Of a stretch of DNA of 64,000 bases, positions 22,480-32,908 are shown one piece after another. Position 1 is the first letter of the stretch. Each line of letters opens with the position of its first letter. A program made the position numbers and the translations under genes. The notes under the pieces are model-generated. The model worked only from the letters and a program-made list of their open reading frames with translations. It was not told the origin of the DNA and made no database searches. The stretch comes from Hemerocallis citrina (taxonomy: Eukaryota; Streptophyta; Magnoliopsida; Asparagales; Asphodelaceae): the NCBI GenBank assembly GCA_017893485.1, contig CM030362.1, forward strand, positions 39,712,984-39,776,983. Reading direction: 5' to 3'.

Positions 22480-23830
22480 GTGTAAGAGGGTCGGTTCCAT
22501 GAATGCTCGGCAAAAAGTGGCGAAGTCCACGTGGACGCCACGTGGCAAGTCAAAGGTTGGCTTTTTCTCTTTTTTTTTTTTAATTTTTTTTTTTGTGTTG
22601 TTTGTGGGTCGGTGCTGAGAGCGTTTGGCAGCTGGTGCCGAACCACAATTTTTTCCCGTAACGAGGTCGGTGTCAAGAACGCTCGGCAGTGGGTGCCGAA
22701 CTCGAATTTTTCCCCCATAACAAGGTCGGTGTCAAGAACGCTCGGCAGTGGGTGCCGAACTCAATTGGTGCCGAACTCAACTGGTGCCGAACTCAAGCCC
22801 GTAAAACGGTCGGTGTCAGGAACGCTCGGCAGCGGGTGCCGAACTCCAATTTTCCCTGCAGAGTTCTTCTTGATTTTCCCGGTGCTACGGAGGTCGGCTC
22901 GGGGCGTGCGACCCCTTGTTTCGAAGATAATTCGAAGATCTACGACTTTTCTTTAGGAGTGAGATGAAGATTCACCCTCCTTCATGGTCAAAATAGCCCC
23001 GCAACATTCTTGTCTTCATGAAGTTGAGGAGTATTTTGGCTTTTTGCTTGGGATCGGCGGCAACTTTGTTGGAGAAGAATGGGAGGAGAGAGAGAGTTTG
23101 GGTTTGGATCCTTAACGGGTCTGAACCCGACCCTATAGCCCCCCTCTTCTTTTTGTGTTGTTTGTTTGGTTGCTTGTATATGAGAGCGTTCGGCGAAGGG
23201 GTGTCGAGGTCCGATTTTTCCCCCGTAACGAGGTCGGTTCTGAGAACGCTCGGCAGCTGGTGCCGAACTTGATTTTCCTCCCGTAACGAGGTCGGTTCCA
23301 CGAACGCTCGGCAATGGGTGCCGAACTTGATTTTTCCCCCGTAACGAGGTCGGTTCCACGAACGCTCGGCAGTGGGTGCCGAACTTGATTTTTCCCCCGT
23401 AACGAGGTCGGTGTCACGAACGCTCGGCAGTGGGTGCCGAACTTGATTTTTCCCCCGTAACAGGGTCGGTTCCACGAACGCTCGGCAGTGGGTGCCGAAC
23501 TGGAATTTTCCCCCGTAACGGGGTCGGTTCAACGAACGCTCGGCAGTGGGTGCCGAACTGGAATTTTTCCCCATAACGAGGTCGGTGCCACGAATGCTCG
23601 GCAGCTGGTGCGGAGCTTGATTTTTTCCCCCGTAACAGGGTCGGTTCCACGAACGCTCGGCAGTAGGTGCCGAACTGGAATTTTTCCCCATAACGAGGTC
23701 GGTGCCACGAACGCTCGGCAGCTGGTGCGGAGCTTGATTTTTTCCCCCGTAACAGGGTCGGTTCCACGAACGCTCGGCAGTAGGTGCCGAACTGGAATTT
23801 TTCCCTGCAGAGTTCTTCTCGATGTTCCCG
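22480..23830. repeat. tandem array of about 60-bp units with TCGGCA...TGCCGA hairpin
   Basis: Roughly 14 units of 57-60 bp. Each carries GAACGCTCGGCAGTGGGTGC then CGAAC, followed by a T-rich link with CCCGTAACGAGGTCGGT. TCGGCA and TGCCGA form a 6-bp stem around GTGGG. Units are ordered in two runs, 22490-22850 and 23190-23830, split by about 340 bp that include a copy of the 23812-23990 block. ORFs here on both strands are repetitive and not credible proteins. Confidence 0.9.
22856..23035. repeat. first copy of an internal direct duplication (about 180 bp)
   Basis: The block starting CCTGCAGAGTTCTTCT and ending AAGTTGAGGAGTATTTTGG recurs at 23804-23987 with few differences. Both copies follow a run of the about 60-bp satellite, so a larger module of satellite plus block was duplicated. 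Confidence 0.88.
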
Positions 23831-24074
23831 GTGCTACGGAGGTCGGCTCGGGGCGTGCGACCCCTTGTTTCGAAGCTAATTCGAAGATCTACAACTTCTC
23901 TTTAGGAGTGAGACGAAGATTCACCCTCCTTCATGGTCAAAATAGCCCCGCAACATCCTTGTCTTCATGAAGTTGAGGAGTGTTTTGGTCGTGGGGATTT
24001 TTGGAAGAGGAGCTCCACTCCTAGGGGCGGAGAAGCTGTGCTGGGAAAACTCTTGTGCCAGGAAGACCCTTGTA

Positions 24075-24650
24075 AGAGCCGTGGGAAGACCCATCCTTTG
24101 AGGTGAGCAAAACGAAGAGCTTGGCTTTAGGAGAGAGCTATTTGGAAGACAAGTTTGAGGAGCAACTCTAGGAGAGAGTTGTGAGCTCCGATCTTGTTGA
24201 GAAGAGGTCCGCTTCGGAGGCGAGCGGAGCAAAGAGCTCGGATCTGGAGGAGAGCTATTTGTGAGGCAAGTGTGAGGGGGAACTCTAGGAGAGAGTTGTG
24301 CTCCAAACTTGTTCGAGGAGAGGTCCACTTTGGAGGCGAGCGGAGTGAAGAGCTCGGCTCTAGGAGAGCCATCTGGACGAGGAGTTTGAGGAGCAACTCT
24401 AGGAGAGAGTTTTAGCTCCGAATTCGTTGGAGAAGAGCTCCGCTTTGGAGGCGAGCGGAGGGGAGAGCTCGATTTGTAGAAGAGCCATCTGGAAGAGGAG
24501 TTTGAGGAGCAACTCTAGGAGAGAGTTTTAGCTCCGAACTCGCTTGAGAAGAGCTCCGCTTTGGAGGCGAGCGGAGCGAAGAGCTTGGCCCTGAGAAGAG
24601 GAAGGGGAGGAGAGGCATTCGGGTTCTCTCCCCTGCCTCGTTCTTTCGCA
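24075..24650. repeat. short array of about 117-bp units
   Basis: Four to five diverged units of the GAGCTCCGAACTCGTTGAGA family (starts near 24185, 24300, 24417 and 24535). They are separated from the main array at 25630-27690 by the 107/214-bp array. Confidence 0.8.
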
Positions 24651-24883
24651 CAGTGAAGAAGAGCAGAAGTGTTGGGTACTTTTGGCGGGAAGACTGAAGA
24701 AGGAGAAAAATGAAGGAGCTAAGAAGGGTATGGGTCGGACCGTTGGTATTGGATCCGACCCTGACCCGTTAGCCTCTTTTTCTTCTTGCTCTTCATCTGC
24801 TTTGCCGCTCGGTAGATGCATCTTGTTCGGCAAATCCGAGCACGGATTTTGGGGCACATTTTCCGCCACTTTGCTTCTCGGTA

Positions 24884-25640
24884 GATGAGTAGCTCGGCTC
24901 GGATGGTCGTGGGGGCAGTTCGGAATGGCCATCTTCCTCCGGCCCGTTTAAGGACGAGCCGGTGAAGTAAAGTCGAGCCATAGGACCCCGACCATCGTGA
25001 GGTTAGTTTGAGGGATGCAGGAGCAGTTTCGAATGGCGAGCTACTTCTAGTCCGCTTAGGAGCGAACTTGTGAAGTAGAATCGAGCCAAGTGTTGGACTC
25101 CGATCCATTCAACGGCTGCAGGAGCAATTTCGAACGGCAATCTACTTTCGGCTCGTCTGTGGGCGAGCCGAGGAAGAAGAGTCGAGCCGAGTGCTGGACT
25201 CTGAACCATCGTGAGGTTAGTTTAAGGGATGCAGGAGCAGTTTCGAATGGCGAGCTACTTCTAGTCCGCTTAGGAGCGAACTTGCGAAGTAGAATCGAGC
25301 CAAGTGTTGGACTCCGATCCATTCAACGGCTGCAGGAGCAATTTCGAACGGCGATCTACTTCCGGCTCGTCTGTGGGCGAGCCGAGGAAGAAGAGTCGAG
25401 CCGAGTGCTGGACTCCGAACCATTGTGAGGTTAGTTTAAGGGATGCAGGAGCAGTTTCGAATGGCGAGCTACTTCTAGTCCGCTTAGGAGCGAACTTGCG
25501 AAGTAGAATCGAGCCAAGTGTTGGACTCCGATCCATTCAACGGCTGCAGGAGCAATTTCGAACGGCAATCTACTTTCGGCTCGTCTGTGGGCGAGCCGAG
25601 GAAGAAGAGTCGAGCCGAGTGCTGGACTCCCAACCATTGT
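24884..25640. repeat. array of 107-bp half-units in a 214-bp higher-order unit
   Basis: Two related half-units alternate. One has GATGCAGGAGCAGTTTCGAA, the other GGCTGCAGGAGCAATTTCGA. The pair repeats at about 25000, 25212 and 25426, a period of 213-214 bp, after a more diverged unit at 24884. Higher-order structure of this kind is typical of satellite arrays growing by unequal exchange. Confidence 0.88.
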
Positions 25641-27690
25641 GAAGTGCTTAGCAAGTTGTGGGAGCAGCCATGTAGAAGAAGCTGGACTCCGAACTCATTG
25701 AGAAGAGGTCCGCCTCGGAGGTGAGCGGAGCAAAGAGCTCGGCTCTGGAAGAGAGCCATTTGTGAGACAAGTTTGGGGAGCAACTCTAGAAGAGAGTTGT
25801 GAGCTCCGAACTCGTTGAGAAGAGGTCCGCTTCGGAGGTGACCAAAGTGAATAGCTCGGCTCTGGAAGAGAGCCGTTTGTGAGACGAGTGCGAGGAGGAA
25901 CTCTTGGAGAGAGTTTGTGAGCTCCGAACTCGTTGAGAAGAGGTCCGCCTTGGAGGTGGGCGGAGCAAAGAGTTCGGCTCTGGAAGGGAGCCATTTGGGA
26001 GAAGAGTTTGGGGAGCAACTCTAGGAGAGAGTTGTGCGCTCCAAACTTGTTGATAAGAGGTCCGCTCCGAGGTGAGCAGAGTGGAGAGCTCGGCTCTGGA
26101 AGAGAGCCGTTTGTGAGACGAGTGCGAGGAGGAGCTCTTGGTGAGAGTTGTGAGCTCCGAACTCGTTGAAAAGAGGTCCGCCTTGGAGGTGGGCGGAGCA
26201 AAGAGTTCGGCTCTGGAAGAGAGCCATTTGGGAGAAGAGTTTGGGGAGCAACTCTTGGAGAGAGTTTGTGAGCTCCGAACTCGTTGAGAAGAGGTCCGCC
26301 TTGGAGGTGGGCGGAGCGGAGAGCTCGGCTCTGGACGAGAGCCGTTTGTGAGACGAGTGCGAGGAGGAGCTCTTGGTGAGAGTTGTGAGCTCCGAACTCG
26401 TTGAAAAGAGGTCCGGATTGGAGGTGGGCGGAGCAAAGAGTTCGGCTCTGGAAGAGAGCCATTTGGGAGAAGAGTTTGGGGAGCAACTCTTGGAGAGAGT
26501 TTGTGAGCTCCGAACTCGTTGAGAAGAGGTCCGCCTTGGAGGTGGGCGGAGCAAAGAGTTCGGCTCTGGAAGAGAGCCATTTGGGAGAAGAGTTTGGGGA
26601 GCAACTCTAGGAGAGAGTTGTGCGCTCCAAACTTGTTGATAAAAGGTCCGCTCCGAGGTGAGCAGAGTGGAGAGCTCGGCTCTGGAAGAGAGCCGTTTGT
26701 GAGACGAGTGCGAGGAGGAGCTCTTGGTGAGAGTTGTGAGCTCCGAACTCGTTGAAAAGAGGTCCGCCTTGGAGGTGGGCGGAGCAAAGAGTTCGGCTCT
26801 GGAAGAGAGCCATTTGGGAGAAGAGTTTGGGGAGCAACTCTAGGAGAGAGTTGTGCGCTCCAAACTTGTTGATAAGAGGTCCGCCTTGGAGGTGGGCGGA
26901 GCAAAGAGTTCGGCTCTGGAAGAGAGCCATTTGGGAGAAGAGTTTGGGGAGCAACTCTAGGAGAGAGTTGTGCGCTCCAAACTTGTTGATAAGAGGTCCG
27001 CTCCGAGGTGAGCAGAGTGGAGAGCTCGGCTCTGGAAGAGAGCCGTTTGTGAGACGAGTGCGAGGAGGAGCTTTTGGTGAGAGTTGTGAGCTCCGAACTC
27101 GTTGAAAAGAGGTCCGCCTTGGAGGTGGGCGGAGCAAAGAGTTCGGCTCTGGAAGAGAGCCATTTGGGAGAAGAGTTTGGGGAGCAACTCTAGGAGAGAG
27201 TTGTGCGCTCCAAACTTGTTGATAAGAGGTCCGCTCTGAGGTGAGCAAAGTGGAGAGCTCGGCTCTGGAAGAGAGCCGTTTGTGAGACGAGTGCGAGGAG
27301 GAGCTCTTGGTGAGAGTTGTGAGCTCCGAACTCGTTGAAAAGAGGTCCGCTCCGAGGTGAGCAGAGTGGAGAGCTCGGCTCTGGAAGAGAGCCGTTTGGG
27401 AGGCGAGTTTGAGGAGCAACTCTAGGAGAGAGTTGTGGGCTCCGAACTGTCTGAGAAGAGGTCCGCTTCGGAGGTGAGCGGAGCGAAGAGCTCGGCTCTG
27501 GGAGAAAGCCATTTGGGAGATGAGTTTGAGGAGCAACTCTAGGAGAGAGTTGTGAGCTCCGAACTCATTGAGAAGAGGTCCGCCTTAGAGGTGGGCGGAG
27601 CGGAAGAGGCCGGCTCTGGGAAAGAGCTATTTTCAGGACGAGTGTGAGGAGGAACTCTAGGAGAGAGTTGTGCTCCAAACTCGTTGGATC
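25630..27690. repeat. main array of about 117-bp units (about 17 copies)
   Basis: Starts of CTCCGAACTCGTTGA or variants recur near 25690, 25805, 25922, 26039, 26155, 26273, 26390, 26508, 26625, 26740, 26858, 26977, 27091, 27209, 27325, 27441 and 27560. Pairs of units recur, for example a CTCCAAACTTGTTGATAAGA unit followed by a CTCCGAACTCGTTGAAAAGA unit, so groups of units have been copied. Because 117 is divisible by three, frames of up to 372 codons stay open, giving a 39-residue periodic translation. Confidence 0.92.
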
Positions 27691-28211
27691 TCGGCACGGG
27701 TGATTGGCGCCTCATCGTTCCTAGGCTGCTGCCGACCCGCGGGGGAGCGTGGTCTTCTTCTGTGATGCTCGGGGGATTCCTTCCTCCCTATTCGGACATG
27801 GGACCTTTTGTAGTCTCGGTGGTGTGGAGATCGCTCACCCGGACGTTGCTGGCGGGAGGCTCCCTCTCGGGACCGCTTCTCGTCCAGACGGTGGCGTAAG
27901 TCCTCCAACTTCTACCGGTTTTGAGGATTGTGAGAGGCCATGGAATCCGTAGAGGCTTTGTGTATAGAGACGCGGTCTAGGTGGAGAGGTTGCTTCATGC
28001 GGGAGCCCCCCCGCACCGGCATTCTGTGGACCAGAAGGACCCTTGGGGGTTGTTGATTCTGAAGAAGAGGCTGATCTTGTTGAAGAGGGTCCTCCACTTG
28101 AAGCGGGAGTTGTCCCTGCTGCGGAGCGGGTTGGACGGAGACTACCTCTTGCTGATCAGCGGGGTTGGGTCCACGGTTGGACCCCCTAGATCTGACCTTT
28201 CTAGGAGGCAT
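27657..28211 (-). pseudogene. gag N-terminal remnant of the satellite-filled element
   Basis: The frame opens with MPPRKVRSRGSNRGPNPADQ and is interrupted by one TAG at 27912-27914. It continues in the same frame (LEDLRHRLDEKRSREGASRQ, then RSPHHRDYKRSHVRIGRK) until it meets the 117-bp array at about 27690. The basic, proline- and arginine-rich composition is like the N-terminal region of plant gypsy gag proteins. The conserved gag core and zinc knuckle are absent. Confidence 0.65.
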
Positions 28212-28262
28212 GGCTGGAGAGGAGCTAGTCGACGGGAAGAGGAGGAGGCTATTCGTATGGTG

Positions 28263-28280
28263 TTCCCACAAACGACGCCA
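28263..28280 (-). other. primer-binding-site-like sequence
   Basis: TGGCGTCGTTTGTGGGAA on the minus strand, three bases past the 5' LTR. Its position fits a tRNA primer site. I cannot name the tRNA with confidence. Confidence 0.6.
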
Positions 28281-28283
28281 ATC

Positions 28284-28900
28284 TGTTACCGCTAAATCTG
28301 GTGTGGGGGTAAACAGATAGAATTTGTGAGTTCGTGGAAAACTTGAATAGCAAACCTCTAACCTGTTCCGCCGGAGATTGACCGTTGACTCCCTCCGTTG
28401 ACCTGGAAAAAGTGCGAGACACCGGGGTTGATCCCGGCGACGCACCCTCCGACGCTCAAGTCAGTAATCAGAAATGATTAAGAAAGAGCGTAAATTGGAG
28501 AAGTATTGATTACCCCTTAATGGAGATGGATGGGGGGTATTTATAGGCGTCTTTGGGACTAGATTAGGAATGTAATCCCCGTGATTAGATAAGGAATATT
28601 CTCCTAGTAATCAGATAAGGAATTGAATCCCTAATTCCCAGTGAAAAGATAAATGTAAATCAGGGCCGTTGATTAAGGTCTAATCAGGGACCTTGATTGT
28701 ATCTTGCTGGATCGGGTGTGCAGCGGTTTGGAACCCATACCCAGTAGACGTGGGTCCGTTCATGGGTTATTGGGTTTTGAATAAAGACCCAGTCCCCATT
28801 TCGGACCCGTTTGTGGGTGAAATTACCGTTTTACCCCTGAGCTTTAAGATTCGTGTTCGATAAGAACGGTCCCGATTTAATCCTATTTTTAGCCATATCA
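28284..28900 (-). repeat. 5' LTR of the satellite-filled element
   Basis: 617 bp, equal in length to 21346-21962 and nearly identical to it. Differences noted include CTGCAAAAAG/CTGGAAAAAG, CCGCCGTTGA/CCTCCGTTGA and CAGTTGACG/CAGTAGACG. The 5-bp duplication AATGG follows at 28901-28905. Confidence 0.95.
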
Positions 28901-30454
28901 AATGGCAAAAATAAAGGAAACATTTTTTTTTCTTCTTTGGTTATAAAAAGAGGATTTCTGTTGAAAAGAAATTGTAGAGAAAAGCAGTATTTCTTCCTCC
29001 TTTCAGTTTTTTGAGTGATTCCTTTTCCTTTCTTGGAGTGCAAGTTGGTACATGTTGCCATTGAAGTACTAGGCAATACTGTTGTAGTACCCCATAATTT
29101 TAAATATTATTTTAAAGGTTTATAAATGATTAAAATGATTTTTGGAGATTTAATAAATATTTTCTGGAAATTTATCTTTTTACACGTGCGAAACACGTGC
29201 AAATATTTTCTTGAAAAGTTCAAAACCCAATTTTTTTTTGGAAGATCATTATTTATTATTTGGGATTCATTTATAATTTTTCTAGATTTTTCTAAAATTA
29301 ATTGGATCTACAAATTTTAAGAAAAAGTATGACCTTTTTGCAAATTTGTCATTTTGAGGGATGAAAGTGCAAAAAACTACTTTCTGGGCTTTTAATCAGT
29401 GCCGGATGGAGTTGAGGGTTTTATTTTGCTTTTAAATCTCGATTTAAATGATTTTGTCGAGTTTCCAAATATATGGTTCTATTTATGTAAAGTTATATTT
29501 TCAAGGGGGTATTTTGTAAAAGTGTTTGGAAACCCTAAAACTTCTTTTCCGGGTATTTAAAAGAGGTGCGCAGCCGTCATTCACTGCGCAACATAAAACC
29601 TTGTTATTTTTCTTGGAGAATTTGGGAGAAGATTTTGGATCTCGCGAAGGAGAGAATTCTTATCAAGGTTTCTTCATTTTAAAGTGAGTGATATAAATTG
29701 TTTTGTTGTGTTTTGTGTATGTGGATGATTGTTGTTTTCTTTTACTTTGCGAGTGTTGTATGTGAATGACATGTTTATTTTCTTCGATTTGTGTAAGTTG
29801 TATGCAAACAATAAGAATGTTTGATTATTCTTGGATGTAGAATTTTATTGTTAGGAAAGCATGTTAGGGTTCGGATATGATTATGCATATTATGGATTGG
29901 ATGGAAAAATTGGATCTTATGAAACCCTAGTGGAATGTGATTACAAATTTGATTATGGTTATGAGTTGTGGTAGAAATTCAGATTTTGAGAAAAATAGAA
30001 TGGAAGAGTTATGAATCAAGAGTTCATGTCATGAAAAATTGGAAATTGAAAATTTAATTGAGATTGAGGAAATGCACCCAAATTGGGATTTTTATTGAGT
30101 TTTGATAATCAGATGGTTTGGATCTGAATACGAACTATTTCAGTGAACAATGAATTTTGTAAGAACTCTAATTTTTATTATATGCACAATCCATGTATTA
30201 ATTGAAAGAATCAATAAAATCTCTATTTTCATGAATTCAAGCAATTTGATTTAGTTTTATGGATTATTATATGTCCTACCAGTTGTATTTGGTTATATAA
30301 GAAATAAGTTTTTATCAAAATCGTTTTCATAAAGTAAAACTATGTATCGGTTGAATTGTGCACAACCAAAACTATACAGTCTGTAGGCCGACAGTCGACT
30401 GGCATGACCTTTCAGTCGACCGATACGACCCGGCTGCTATGTTCTTTAGTTGTA

Positions 30455-30750
30455 TTGGAATTTCTCTCTGGTAAGTCGACTTATGACTTTTACAAGTTGA
30501 CTTATAACACTTAGAATATTTTCTTAAAGATTACTGGAATTTCTCTCTGGTAAGTCGACTTATGACTTTTACAAGTCGACTTATAACACTTAGAATATTT
30601 TCTGAAAGATTACTGGAATTTCTCTCTGGTAAGTCGACTTATGACTTTTACAAGTAGACTTATAACACTTAGTTTATTTTCTTAAAACCATAGAATTTTC
30701 TTTCTGGGCAGTCGACTTATGCTTTCTATAGTCGACTGATACTAATGTAT
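30455..30750. repeat. about 80-bp tandem repeat with GTCGAC motifs
   Basis: Three near-identical units start TGGAATTTCTCTCTGGTAAG at about 30455, 30535 and 30614, with a diverged fourth at about 30690. Each has paired AAGTCGACTTAT/AAGTTGACTTAT palindromic motifs. They lie inside solo-LTR-like element A. Confidence 0.9.
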
Positions 30751-31084
30751 CCTTATAATTTTGAATGATCTTTCAAACGATCTATTCTTTAAATGTTTTG
30801 ATCTATAACGTATTATTCTATACTTTATCTTCTATTGAACATATGTTTTCAAGATGTTAAGTTGAACAATTTATGTTGGAAGTTCGGTTTGGATATTTGA
30901 GTTTGAGTCTCTAGAGGGTGTGTGTGGCCCTAGTATACTGGCAGTGAGTTGTTTATGTTTGGGCCTGTTGAGGCATTTAGTTGATCAGATGTTTGAGTTA
31001 AGTCCGGTAGGGAACACCAACTCTAGGAGATTCGTTAAGTAATTAAATAACCTAAATGATAAGGACATGCACTAATGGTGATAT

Positions 31085-31370
31085 GATGAACGAGAACATG
31101 GGTTATAGACCTCAGTATGGCTTGCGGTGTGAGATAATCCCCAGAATTATCCAGGTGTGAGTGAAATAGTCTCCGGAATTACCTGTGATGTGGGATTGAT
31201 CTCCGGAATTATCGGAGTCGAGGTGACGCACATGTGGTATTCGTGTGATGAGGTACCATTGCTTGCGGTGTGGAGTATTCTCGAAGATTCCCAGGTGTGA
31301 GTGAAATAGTCTCCGGAATTATCTGTGGATAGAGTTTGACCTCTGGAATTATCGGGGCATGGGCTAATAC
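31085..31370. repeat. degenerate tandem repeats (CTCCGGAATTATC type)
   Basis: Repeats of GTGTGAGTGAAATAGTCTCC, GGAATTATC and variants. Corresponding repeat zones occur at the same relative place in the sister elements (48720-48990 and 54140-54430), with different unit sequences. Confidence 0.75.
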
Positions 31371-32106
31371 TCACAGTTTATCTTTATCTCGTAGTAGTCA
31401 TCGTGTTAGGATTAGTTGCATGTCGGGGATTGAACCCTATAATGTGGAGACGTTAAGGGCTTGCACCGGACCTATGTAGAGTGGGATGCATAGACTCCGA
31501 GAAGTACGCATTAGAGAGTCAGCATATAGATTTGTGTTTTCTTGACTTGGTTTTACACATGTGTTTTCCTGTTTTCTACACTTGACACTTAGTTTAGTTC
31601 CACTTGATATTTACATGTTTCATGCTATGTCATATTTTATGTATTCTTGTTTATTATATGTTGTTTAAGAATCCATGCTTAATGTTTATTCATGTTGTTT
31701 GTTTTTATGTCACTCACACCTTTATGGCTGACCCCTTCAGTTTTGGGGTTAGGGATCATCTCTAGCCTCATGTTTACAGGTTGTTGTTGATTAGAGCTTG
31801 GGATTTGGATAATTGAGTTCAGTTGATTTAGTGATAAATGTAAAATGAAAAGTGTTGTAAAGAAAAGAGAATTATGATTTGAGATGTATTGTATTCCGCT
31901 GTGCTATGTAATTGATTATTGTAATGAAAGTTGAAAAAAAATTATTGATGTTTGGTTGTGTTTAATATTACATTGAAGTTAATGCTGGGAATTGTTCCAC
32001 GTATTTTCTAAGATATTATATTAGAAATTCGGGGTGCTATAACTGTAAACAAAAGCTCGTTGTATTCTGGGGGAAGTATTTGGTGATCAACGATTCATCT
32101 TCAGAA

Positions 32107-32515
32107 TCGGCCAAATAGCTTCTTAAAGAAAGTGCAATCTACGCCTCGAGCCGTCCTCACACTTTCTTCCTGCTGCAGTCAAAGCCGATCAATCAATCAA
32201 TTCCAGACTCGTATGGTGCTATCAGAAGGTTAACTTGGACATTCAGGTCTACTAATTATTTTCTGAACAGTATACAAAGTTTTGATCAATAAAATTTGAT
32301 GCTTCGGGATTCATGGAATCCACATCATGTGTCATATACAAAATCAGTTAATACAGTGTTGACTGATTCATAACATTATTGCTAACAAAATACATTAGAA
32401 TTTTGAAAGTTCATATTAGACACCCTTTTTAGGCTTGTCGATCTGCCTGCAATTGATGGATGACTTCCAAAAACATACACTCTGATGAAGCTCTTCCTAA
32501 AGAGTAACGATAATA
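32107..32515 (-). other. possible terminal exons of an unrecognised gene
   Basis: The minus strand shows a good acceptor (CTTTTCCCTTTTCTTGCAG, ending near 32516) followed by YYRYSLGRASSECMFLEV and a frame stopping at TAA near 32431. A second acceptor-like TTTGACTGCAG near 32179 precedes QEESVRTARGVDCTFFKKLF and a TGA near 32107. They could be alternative last exons of one gene. I recognise no family and find no upstream exons before 35 kb. The solo LTR ends just downstream at 32041 and may have entered the 3' UTR. Confidence 0.3.
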
Positions 32516-32908
32516 CTGCAAGAAAAGGGAAAAGAACCATCAAGACTGAAGGACCATTAAAAACTGATATATTGAGACGCATTATGGAATCATTTTTTTT
32601 TCTTTCAAAAAGTGAAATTGAAGCAGAGTTGAAGGTGGTGAAGTTGTAGTCACTCCCATCCAAAATGTAATTAATGAATTACATTACAAAAGGTGTCTCT
32701 GTATTTTAATTCCTTGGACATTCTCCCACAATCAAACTCTTTAGTTATCAAAATCTTTTGAACTTTTAATTTTGAAGGATCTCATTTGCTCAGTATGAAG
32801 CCTCAAACATCTTTGATGCCAATGAAACAAAATCTATGGGAATTAGTTTCATTATTTACATTTCGACTACAACCTTAATCGGATCAAGCTTTATATGTTA
32901 AGTTTCTG

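Larger units (their letters stand above)
21346..28900 (-). mobile_element. non-autonomous Ty3/gypsy-like element filled with satellite arrays
   Basis: It is 7555 bp, flanked by AATGG (21341-21345 and 28901-28905). Its two 617-bp LTRs differ at about nine sites by eye, so the insertion is fairly young. A primer-binding-site-like TGGCGTCGTTTGTGGGAA lies on the minus strand at 28280-28263, and a polypurine tract AGGAGTGGGGGGCTCG at 21978-21963. These fix the orientation as minus. Only the N-terminal part of a gag frame survives (28211-27657). The remaining 5.6 kb holds an AT-rich block and three tandem arrays. No protease, RT, RNase H or integrase motif could be found. Tandem repeats within the untranslated parts of Tat/Ogre-lineage elements are known; lineage assignment here is inference. 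Confidence 0.9.
29083..32041 (+). mobile_element. long solo-LTR-like element A
   Basis: 2959 bp between ACTGT repeats (29078-29082 and 32042-32046). The ends are TGTAGTACCCC and, inverted, TATAGCACCCC, matching the TGTAACGCCCC ends of the copy at 48157-51425. A TATA-like TATTTAAAAG at about 29556 precedes a leader. It has no coding capacity. Shared internal landmarks (TTAAGTCCGGTAGG, AACTCTAGG, ACCCTATAATGTGGAG) tie it to 48157-51425 and 47967-54510. TG/CA-like ends, a 5-bp duplication and about 3 kb length suggest a solo LTR of a long-LTR retrotransposon. Confidence 0.75.

Noticed and set aside
22531..23970. Several frames of 90-240 codons on both strands in the about 60-bp array
   Set aside because: Repetitive translations such as GTDLVTGEKSSSAPTAERS follow from the satellite. 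There is no start context, domain or codon bias.
25695..27536. Open frames of 263, 372 and 309 codons on the minus strand
   Set aside because: They lie entirely in the 117-bp tandem array. Their translations are 39-residue repeats and other frames on both strands are open too, so they reflect unit length rather than a gene.
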